A stretch of DNA of 64,000 nucleotides from assembly GCA_008690995.1 (NCBI GenBank), contig VRMN01000012.1:248001-312000 (forward strand), written 5' to 3'. The DNA comes from Porphyridium purpureum (taxonomy: Eukaryota; Rhodophyta; Bangiophyceae; Porphyridiales; Porphyridiaceae). Below are positions 56,804 through 64,000 of this stretch, piece by piece; the stretch's first letter is position 1, and each line of letters starts with the position of its first letter. A program made the position numbers and the translations under genes. The notes beneath the pieces were generated by a model. It had not been told where the DNA came from, did no database searches, and saw nothing but the letters and a program-made list of their open reading frames with translations.

Positions 56804-58210
56804 TCAAAGTTTGAAGCTTGAGAAACGCTTCCAGAGAGTGGAAGACATTGCTCTTGCTGGCTGCGTTTCAAGCGATTCGACAGCTGGGCGGAGCAGGCGA
56901 CCGGAGCTTGCCAAACTTAGACGAGTCTGCACTGCAGGCAGAAATGATAGCAAGTTTGTTGCGACACCCATGACGCTTCGACCTGCCAGACGGCTTCGAC
57001 ACAAGGTTTTGAACGCGCCGAGGTGTGCAGAAATGCGCGATGTCCGCGCGCCGAGAGCGAGTATCTTTGTATTGAACGCTTTCGGTTGCCACACGCTGGA
57101 AGGCTGTGCCAGAAATTTGCTGGTCTCGGTCATCGGTCGTGCGTCTGCGCCAACAAGTTTGTCAGAATCACCGAGTCCAGAGACCTGGTCAAAGAAGCGA
57201 GACGCAGGGCCGCGGTTTGGTTCTGTGTCTCTGATCCCGGCAATATCAGACCCGTCGCCTGGGTCAGAGTCATTCAGGTCACTGATATCCCAAAGCTTAA
57301 CGGTCTCATCATAGCTACCGGACGCCAACGTTTTTCCATCTGGCGAGAAAGCGAGGCAGTGAACGTAGGCTGTATGACCCTCTAGCACGCGCACGCAATT
57401 GCCCGAGCGGGTCTCCCACAATCGAATGGTGTGATCGTAGCTCCCGGAGGCAATGTATTCGCCGCGCGGCGAAAAAGCCACAGCCCGTACCGCTTTTCTG
57501 TGCCCGACCATCGAACGCACGATCTCACCAGTCTCCATACTCCACAAGTTGACTCGCTTGTCGTGGCTGCCCGACACCACATACTTGCCACACGGCGAAA
57601 ACTTGACCGAGAACACCAAGCTTGTGTGTCGCTTAAAGGCGTGCACACAGTCGCCGGAAATGGGTTCCCATAATCCGATCGTCGCGTCGTGGCAGCCGGC
57701 TAAAATATAACGCCCATCCGGGGAGTAATCTACCGAACTTATCCAGCCAACATGCCCGACCATTGTGCGCACATATTCGCCCGTGCGTGGGTTCCACACT
57801 CTAATGGTCCACATGCGGTCCCCCGCGGCGAGATAGTTGCCATCTTTCGAAAAGGACACGGACGCCACGCCGGCCTTGTGCCCCTGCTTCCCCTTTTCTG
57901 AGCGGCTCGAGTACGGCGGCGTCGCGTGCTCGCACATCCCTGTGCGCACGTTCCACAGACGAATCGTGTGGTCATTACTGCCAGACGCCAACAGCTCTCC
58001 ATCTGGCGAATGCTGAATCGTCAACACCAAGCACTTGTGCCCTCTGAGCGTTCGCATGCAATGCCCTTTCCGCGGATCCCACAGCTTGATCGTGCCGTCG
58101 TCGCTGCACGACGCGAGATGCCGTCCGTCTGGCGCAAAGTCCACTCCAGATACCCAATCGCTATGACCAGGCAGTGTCAGCGCGTCGTTCTGCTTGGGTA
58201 TTGCGTCCAT
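56804..58210 (-). CDS. WD40 propeller protein with basic C-terminal tail
   Basis: 468 residues from the ATG at 58210. Seven WD40 blades fill about residues 14-320, with the typical GH...SPDG...SGS.D.T..LWD rhythm (ASCSDDGTIKLWD, ASGSNDHTIRLWN, ASGSYDETVKLWD). Blade 3 is preceded by an insert (PPYSSRSEKGKQ). The last 145 residues are Ser/Arg/Leu-rich with amphipathic segments (SFLPAVQTRLSLASSGRLL) and end WKRFSSFKL. They form no known domain and could bind membrane or RNA. A scaffold role is all that can be said. Tandem with, and related to, the WD40 gene at 58549-60480. Confidence 0.8.
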   Translation of the reverse strand: MDAIPKQNDALTLPGHSDWVSGVDFAPDGRHLASCSDDGTIKLWDPRKGHCMRTLRGHKCLVLTIQHSPDGELLASGSNDHTIRLWNVRTGMCEHATPPYSSRSEKGKQGHKAGVASVSFSKDGNYLAAGDRMWTIRVWNPRTGEYVRTMVGHVGWISSVDYSPDGRYILAGCHDATIGLWEPISGDCVHAFKRHTSLVFSVKFSPCGKYVVSGSHDKRVNLWSMETGEIVRSMVGHRKAVRAVAFSPRGEYIASGSYDHTIRLWETRSGNCVRVLEGHTAYVHCLAFSPDGKTLASGSYDETVKLWDISDLNDSDPGDGSDIAGIRDTEPNRGPASRFFDQVSGLGDSDKLVGADARPMTETSKFLAQPSSVWQPKAFNTKILALGARTSRISAHLGAFKTLCRSRLAGRSVMGVATNLLSFLPAVQTRLSLASSGRLLRPAVESLETQPARAMSSTLWKRFSSFKL

Positions 58211-58548
58211 CACGACCTATCCCACTGCGCTCCAAAGACTTTCTCTCTGTCTCTCTTTGTTGTTCTCCCTCTCCAACTCTGCGACGAACAGACCGAAAAA
58301 GCTCCCGAGTCATGAACATAGTAAAACGAGTGCATTTACATAGACAATTCAACCCTCCGTAATAACCCGTCGAATTCCCATAAAGCCGCAGAACGCGAGG
58401 GAGCAACGAGCGGAGAGCACGGTGTATGTGACATGACAACTTGGATTGAATGCGATGTATCTGCCTCTCTCTCTTTCTCTCTCTCACTGTGTGTGTGTGT
58501 GTGTCTTGCCGACGTATGTCACTAGGTTTGTGATAAGCAGAAGCGGGA
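58211..58548. other. Spacer between two tandem WD40 genes
   Basis: 338 bases holding a (CT)n/(GT)n microsatellite at 58462-58504. It is the promoter region of the 56804-58210 gene. Confidence 0.5.
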
Positions 58549-60480
58549 TTATAAGCTTGGGTTCCAGATCCACGACGGATGGTCTGTGGACGCCCGGCCT
58601 TTTCGTGGTTCCATGTGGTGGGCGAAGAGCGATGGAAGCACTGTAAAAAGGCCTGCTACGATGCCGCTGTACGGGACTCGGGTTGACGCAAAATGCGGAC
58701 GGTAGGGATGCAGCAGTTTGGAGAGGCTGCCGGGCTCTGGCGAACGCACGCTGGAACGGTATTGGGTATTGGAAGTCGAAAACATACCATGCGCCCGTCT
58801 GGTGGCGTATGCTTTCAACGTCGTCGCGTATCTTCCGACCGCGAAAGCGACTGAAGGTTGAGGGCATGTGTGCATGGCATACGGTACGCGCATACGGAGC
58901 TCTTTGCTGATGTCGCCGAAACGTGAAAAGAGAGCGCAGAAGCGAAGCATGCTGCCGCTTGGCAAGGCGTCGCTGCCAGCGCCGTCGCGATCATTGCCAG
59001 AGGAATCACGCTCAGGGTCAGCTTTGTCGCTGTCCCTCCCAGTGCTGACATCCTCGAAATCATACGCGTCGCTGTCGGTGCCAGCACTGTCATTATCGTC
59101 ACCGTGCGCGTCGCTGTCGCTGCCAGTGATATCATTTTCGGAATCATACGCGTCGCTGTCGCTGCCAGTGATATCATTCTCGTAATCATACGCGTCGCTG
59201 TCGCTGTCAGTGATATCATTGTCATTAGCATGCGCATCGCTGTCACTGAGTGCGGAATCATTCATTTTTTCGGTGCGACGACCTCCATCTTCTGAAGGGT
59301 ATTCAGTGTCATCCCACGAAAGATCACCCCCTTGCCAGGGGTCTTCTCCGTCACTGTCCAGGACATCCTTACCCAAAATATCGCGATCCGTGCCGTAGCC
59401 ATCGTCGTCATCGCTCTTGCTCCCAGATTCGGTGAGTCTGGCGCTAGCAGGTTTCGGAGGAAGCGGCTTTGGCTCGTCAAATTTGACGCGCTTCAAATCC
59501 CACACCTTAACCGTGTTGTCGCGGCTGCCGGAGGCAAGATACTTTCTGTCTTTCGAGAAGCGCAGCGACCGAACGCGCGCAGTGTGCCCTACGAACGTGT
59601 GCAAATGGACGCCTGTCGCCACATCCCATACGCGCACCGTCGTGTCATCACTGCCAGACGCAATATACTTACCATCGGGCGAAAAAGTCATGGAATACAC
59701 CCAGCCCGGACAGTTCAACAGGGTGCGCACACACTCGCCCGTTTGCACATCCCACAACCTCACCACGTCATCGCTGCTGCCAGAGGCGAGCAGCCGTCCA
59801 TCAGGCGAATACTCGAGCGCGAGTATGATGCCGTCGAGCTCTGGAAACGTGCGCACGCACGCACCTGTGCGCACATCCCACACCTTGACAGTTCCGTCAC
59901 CGCTTCCGGACGCGACAAACTTTCCACAGGGAGAGAACTGAACAATTAATACCACGCATGCATGCCCCTTCAATGCGTGCATGCACGCGCCAGTGCGCGC
60001 GTCCCACAACCGAAGCACACGATCGTCACTGCCAGACGCCAATATGTGCCCGTCGGGCGAGAAGTTCACCCAGTTCACGTACTGTCGATGTCCGATAAAT
60101 GTGCGCATACATTCGCCACTGCGCGTGCGCGAGTCCCACAGTCTCACGTTCGTGTCGGAGCTGCCGGATGCGAGCATGCTTCCGTCCGCCGAGAAGTGCA
60201 CTTTTTCATAAAACCCGACGTTGCCCTTCCACGGCAGCGTTTTTGGATCGGTCGGTTCTTCCTGCCACGGCGGCGGTGTCGCATCTTTGCCGCTATCTTT
60301 TGCCATCTTCTCCAGCAATTCGACCGTTCGCACGCACACGCCCGTGCGCACGTCCCAGATCTTCATGCTCTGGTCTGAGCTCGCAGACGCCATGTACAAG
60401 CCATCGCGCGCAAACTGCACGGCCGTCACTTCGCCCTTGTGGCCCAGCAGCGTCAACGGCGCATACGCGAAATCAGACAT
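58549..60480 (-). CDS. WD40 propeller protein with acidic repeat tail
   Basis: 643 residues from the ATG at 60480 (MSDFAYAPLTLLGHKG); the frame is open upstream with GTG only. Seven WD40 blades at about 10-345; a 25-residue insert with PPPW and LPW phrases splits blades 1 and 2. An acidic region (about 370-520) follows with five 18-residue units of the type DSDAYDYENDITGS, then a basic/aromatic tail with one moderately hydrophobic stretch (SGIVAGLFTVLPSLFAHH). The repeats lie at 59030-59240 in 54-bp steps. The acidic Ser-Asp units would be good casein-kinase-2 targets and could bind basic partners. Function is otherwise unknown. Confidence 0.8.
   Translation of the reverse strand: MSDFAYAPLTLLGHKGEVTAVQFARDGLYMASASSDQSMKIWDVRTGVCVRTVELLEKMAKDSGKDATPPPWQEEPTDPKTLPWKGNVGFYEKVHFSADGSMLASGSSDTNVRLWDSRTRSGECMRTFIGHRQYVNWVNFSPDGHILASGSDDRVLRLWDARTGACMHALKGHACVVLIVQFSPCGKFVASGSGDGTVKVWDVRTGACVRTFPELDGIILALEYSPDGRLLASGSSDDVVRLWDVQTGECVRTLLNCPGWVYSMTFSPDGKYIASGSDDTTVRVWDVATGVHLHTFVGHTARVRSLRFSKDRKYLASGSRDNTVKVWDLKRVKFDEPKPLPPKPASARLTESGSKSDDDDGYGTDRDILGKDVLDSDGEDPWQGGDLSWDDTEYPSEDGGRRTEKMNDSALSDSDAHANDNDITDSDSDAYDYENDITGSDSDAYDSENDITGSDSDAHGDDNDSAGTDSDAYDFEDVSTGRDSDKADPERDSSGNDRDGAGSDALPSGSMLRFCALFSRFGDISKELRMRVPYAMHTCPQPSVAFAVGRYATTLKAYATRRAHGMFSTSNTQYRSSVRSPEPGSLSKLLHPYRPHFASTRVPYSGIVAGLFTVLPSLFAHHMEPRKGRASTDHPSWIWNPSL
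59030..59245. repeat. 54-bp coding minisatellite (Ser-Asp repeats)
   Basis: About five units of 54 bases within the WD40 gene tail, each encoding SDSDA(Y/H) followed by an acidic stretch. Adjacent units around 59110-59200 are nearly identical. Confidence 0.85.
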
Positions 60481-62909
60481 CGCTATGCCCTGTCTGCCGC
60501 TGCCCCTTGGCTGCTGCGTTCGCTCAGACTTCCAGCGCTGCCACTCAAGAGGACGGTCTCGCACGCGCGTGTCCAGCGTCGAGAACGTCACCGATGAGAC
60601 ACAGGTTTAGTTGACCATGTGACCTTGACGGGTTGGCGCCGATGCGTCACAGGTATTGTGGACGCGCCAATGGTGCGCGAGTGGCGCGAAAATAAGTCCG
60701 CTCAGCATATTTAAAGGTCGCGGGATCATGGCATCGATGCGTCTAGCTCGGTGGACGCCCATGTGAGTGTCGTGCATGGGCAGAAAGTGTCCTCATCAAC
60801 GTTTCCTGCACTTTGCAGAAGAGCGTCGTGTCTTGGAAGGTGAGTGCGTACCTGGACCAGATCGAAATAGGCCCATCCAAGAAGGACGCCGACATTTCAG
60901 TCGCGCATGCCGTGTTACCCCTCTCGAGCTCGGTCGCAATGGCTCTGCCGTGCATCCGGCTAAACAGCAGAAAAGACGTTCTTCGTCATGTGAGAGAATC
61001 GCTTGTGTCTTCTGAAAATACCATTGGGGCATGAGAAGGCTCCTTGGTGAGCTATTCCTGCCACGTCCAGTGAGCAGCCCTGAGGCAGCGGGGGCGTGAC
61101 CTGAGAATTCGAGTCTTCGTGCGAAGGACCGTCTTTAACAAAGAACGAAATCGCCTTCCAGACGCTTGTCAAGGTCACTTCCGCGGTGGCCTTCATCAGC
61201 AGTCTGTGCGCGCCGTCCAAAAAGATCATGAAACAATCTGTAAAACACAGATTTGGGATGGTTCTTGTGACGGTTGGTAATCATCTTTTTCGTCAATTTC
61301 TGAATCGAGCACCGACAGAATCTAACATTTCGGCTTCGATTTGTATCCCGACGAGCCTACCGCAATGGCAACCAGGAAAATGCCAATCAAACCTAACGCG
61401 GTGTATGGTTCATGGCGTCGCTGTTTGACCGCCTACAATATCTGACGATGGGCACCATCAAGCACTAATTTAAGCGCGTACTCCTGTGCACAGCAATCAC
61501 AGATGCCCTCCTGGAAGTGTGAAAGCTCTGTCACATGACTTTTTTTGCCCGTCGCGCCTCATCCAAAGCGCCCAATCGTGATCTCGTGTGACGAATCGCC
61601 AGGTGTGGATACGATCCGCGCAAGTAACCGCGCGCCTTCAATCCTTCGTAAGGAATGACGGCGTGAAGTCCAGAATCATCCAACCACGTCCTCACCCAAC
61701 AATCGCCTTGTACCCAGACAAATCGACCTCCTCGGCGAGCGAGCGCATACTGCACCCACAAATAATCACCAGCACATTCACTGTGCACGCTGCGGCCTTC
61801 AGCTCTGCAAAACACTCTTCACAAATCCTCATCGCCATTGCTTCGCGTGCGGCCACAATCTCTTTCACCACCACCACCACCACATCCTTTCTCGCCCAGC
61901 TCCACGAGCGCCACTTTCGCATCCTCCTCGTCAACTGTGTACATCGCGCTTTCCCATTGGAACGTCGCAATCGGCACCATCCACATCTACACTAATGAAC
62001 ACTTATCAAACCATACGAAACTGTCATCCTGCATCCTGCATCCTGCATCCTGCATTCTACACCCTGCATTCTACACCTTCACACCTTTTCCAAAAGCCAC
62101 ACCGTGCCCCACTCGCACCTGCTCCGCTACCAAACCGCACGCGCCACGGACCCGCAAAATCCGCTCGAAATCCCTTCCGACTAAACGGTCCAATCCAATC
62201 CAATCCGGTTCAGTTCGGTTCGGTTCGGCTCATTCTTTCTAAAACTTGAGCACACAGGTATATATATTTTAAATTTCCCGCCAAATTAACTTTGCGAAGT
62301 AGACGACTATAACAGAGAAAATTAGCGAAACCCGAGCATATCGACGGTTACTTAGCGAGACGATCACCTTTCTTAGACTCGAGCGCGCGCGCAGTGCATG
62401 TGCGAGTCGGAAGACGTGATTCTTTGCAAAGTGGTTGAAATTTTTTTTATTTTTTTTTTGACGTCTTGCTCGCTTTCACTGTCCTTGTCGTCCTTCCTCG
62501 TTTTGTCCGGCTCTTCTCGCTGTGTTTCTTTTATTTTGCTCATTCCTACATTTGGCATCACGCTGCATCTCCCTTTCTCTCTCTGTTTCTCTGTTTCTCT
62601 GTCTGTCTGCGTGCGCTGCTGCGCTCGTGCACGCTTCTCCGTCTTCTCCCGCGTCTTCTTCTCACTGTGAGTTGGTGTCCGGTCCTGCTCTCGCCGCGGA
62701 GCAAACGACTTGGCTGTGGCGCCTGGCGCGGTGTGACAGGTGCGAGAGTATGTTTGATGGGTGCTTGAAATGACTTGTGGCGGGAAAACGTGACATGTGG
62801 ACAGCGCTTAGAAAAGTTGTCTGATACAGGAAGCAAAAGTTGGATCATAAACAACGACAAGAAGAAAAGAGTATTGATTCAGGGGGCGGAGCACAGACAG
62901 TTCTCAGCA
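60481..62909. other. Intergenic, 2.4 kb, one decayed-looking frame set
   Basis: Between the plastid oxidase stop and the WD40 gene start. See the separate entry for 61531-61990. It contains a short 7-bp repeat (CATCCTG units, then CATTCTACACC) at 62028-62079 and short tandem CAATC/GGTTC words at 62190-62230. A T-rich run at about 62440-62460 is downstream of nothing obvious. Confidence 0.4.
61531..61990 (-). pseudogene. Possible small decayed gene (frames alternate)
   Basis: On the minus strand plausible protein sequence moves between two frames: MYTVDEEDAKVALVELGEK (about 61940-61890), then AAREAMAMRICEECFAELK and VNVLVIICGC (about 61850-61740), then SGLHAVIPYEGLKARGY (about 61670-61620). 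A (GGT)n run sits at the first switch. Each piece looks coding in composition; together they suggest a frameshifted relic of unknown family. Chance is possible. Confidence 0.25.
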
Positions 62910-64000
62910 TCAGTCGTCTTTAGGCGTGGAAGAGGCCTTGGAAACCTTGTCGGTGACAGCGTCAGCGACGGTCTCGAAATCGTTCTGCACGGCGCGCTTC
63001 GAATGAACAAATTTCTGCTTCTCGGCACGCTTCTGCTTGGTGTCCAACGTGCCTACAATGATGGTGTTTCTCTCTGGGTCAAACCCATCGAATCGGCCCT
63101 GGCTGAGCCCCTGGCACGCAACCATGGCCTCGACGTGGTTCTGCTCGTCCTTGGCAATGTTGCGGAACACATCGTACAGCGATTCCACATAATCGAGACT
63201 CTCCACTGCTATCGACTTGTCCACCGGCTTGGCCACCTGCCTAAAGTCCGCAAAGTCAAACTTGGGGAACAGTCTGCGCTCGATGGTTTGCGCCTTCGCA
63301 TCGTCCGGGTCATTGTAGTACAGGACCGCACACTCGGGCGGCGGAAGCGCCTTGAGCCTGGCCTCATTCTGCTCGAGAAAGACCGTGTACGTGTCTGTGG
63401 CGTGCGCCTCGAGCAGCTGTGAAAACGCATAGCTCTGCTTTGGCGAGATGAGGAAGAGCACCACAATCGCCCAGTAGTACATGATCGCGAGATGCTCGGC
63501 AAAAAAGCGGTCCTTCCATTTCCGGTTGCCGCCGAGTGATTCCATGACGAGCAGGTGCATGTACTCATTCGCGGCCTCCAAGCTGTGCAGCTGGATCAGC
63601 TTGGCGTCGCGCCACCAGCCGAGCGTCTCGTACAGGTGAAGGATCGACACGTACGAAAAGTATGGCACGCGCGCCACGGTCTCCAGAAACCAAAAGCGCT
63701 GGATGGGTGCGTTGTCGTCAAACCACACGTCCAGCAGCTGGCACAGCACGGTGTACAAGGCCTTGACAGGCGGCCACACTTCCGGAATCTCCTTGAGCAC
63801 ATCCTCGCGGTAGCGCTCGCGCGCGTTCACGTCTTCATTCGATACGGTCAGTTTGAGCATCTGCGGCAGCGAGCCGTCGTCCCGCTTGCCTACCAACGAG
63901 CGCAAGGCCTGGCCAATCTCACCTGCGATGGCTTCGAGCTCGGAAACAAAGTTACGCCCGGCCATCAGCAGCGCATTCTGCGGGTAAAACTGGTACCGCG
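62910..64000 (-). CDS. PTOX: Plastid terminal oxidase (alternative-oxidase family), 5' end outside window
   Basis: A non-haem di-iron plastoquinol:oxygen oxidase, acting in carotenoid desaturation and chlororespiration on thylakoid membranes. At least 351 residues are present, and the frame stays open past the ATG at 63965 to the window edge (RYQFYPQNALL), so the start and transit peptide lie beyond. Iron ligands are all visible: Glu in FLETVAR, Glu and His in NEYMHLL, Glu in LEAHA, and Glu and His in KDEQNHVEAM. The PTOX-specific stretch before the last helix (PPPECAVLYYNDPDD ... LFPKFDF) separates it from mitochondrial AOX. The C-terminus is Lys/Ser/Thr-rich. Substrate and location follow from the family. 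Confidence 0.9.
   Translation of the reverse strand, partial: RYQFYPQNALLMAGRNFVSELEAIAGEIGQALRSLVGKRDDGSLPQMLKLTVSNEDVNARERYREDVLKEIPEVWPPVKALYTVLCQLLDVWFDDNAPIQRFWFLETVARVPYFSYVSILHLYETLGWWRDAKLIQLHSLEAANEYMHLLVMESLGGNRKWKDRFFAEHLAIMYYWAIVVLFLISPKQSYAFSQLLEAHATDTYTVFLEQNEARLKALPPPECAVLYYNDPDDAKAQTIERRLFPKFDFADFRQVAKPVDKSIAVESLDYVESLYDVFRNIAKDEQNHVEAMVACQGLSQGRFDGFDPERNTIIVGTLDTKQKRAEKQKFVHSKRAVQNDFETVADAVTDKVSKASSTPKDD

Noticed and set aside
62910-64000. Mitochondrial alternative oxidase
   Set aside because: The stretch before the last helix (PPECAVLYYNDPDD) and FLETVARVPY context fit the plastid terminal oxidase branch better.

Overview
The window looks like nuclear DNA of a compact, intron-poor unicellular red alga, with Porphyridium-like organisms the best guess. 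The reasons are long single-exon genes close together on both strands, moderate-to-high GC, a plastid terminal oxidase, a Copia-type retroelement next to a Crypton-type transposon, and many eukaryotic repeat proteins (RCC1, WD40, EH, ankyrin, LanC-like). No bacterial operons, ribosome-binding sites or CRISPR are present. I recognised no tRNA or rRNA. The taxonomic call is inference from gene content.

Layout. 1.5-9.2 kb: a mitochondrial-looking RCC1 protein (+), two divergent membrane-anchored paralogs each with two NTF2/SnoaL-like domains (3.1-4.2 kb -, 6.3-7.4 kb +), and a gamma-glutamyltranspeptidase-family enzyme (-). 9.8-10.6 kb: a broken ankyrin gene. 12.6-29.5 kb: the most interesting block. 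A WD40-EH-EH-SAM-like protein (-) and its inverted paralog (+) bracket two tandem paralogous genes (-) for long disordered proteins that each carry twelve NPF tripeptides, plus a coiled-coil protein with a hydrophobic glycine/alanine-rich middle (+). NPF is the classic ligand of EH domains and both EH domains of both proteins keep the key tryptophan. I infer that this cluster encodes receptor (EH) and ligand array (NPF) of one scaffold or membrane-trafficking module.

31.3-37.8 kb: a 1062-residue AAA ATPase with a CHORD-like cysteine/histidine tail (+) and a very acidic protein with short helical repeats (-). 40.4-49.2 kb: a mobile-element island, with an old Ty1/Copia LTR element (-, fossil) followed by a dead Crypton-like tyrosine-recombinase transposon (+). 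51.4-53.0 kb: a secreted protein built of DUF285 (BspA-like) 25-residue repeats. 55.3-60.5 kb: a LanC-like protein and two tandem WD40 proteins, one with an acidic repeat tail (all -). 62.9 kb to the edge: the plastid terminal oxidase (-), cut by the window end.

WD40 domains are unusually prominent: four genes whose blades are nearly uniform except at a few positions, a pattern known from fast-evolving recognition propellers in fungi. Repeat-driven change (the 105-bp NPF array, 24-bp linker repeats, 126-bp WD40 units, 75-bp DUF285 units) is the main evolutionary theme of the region.
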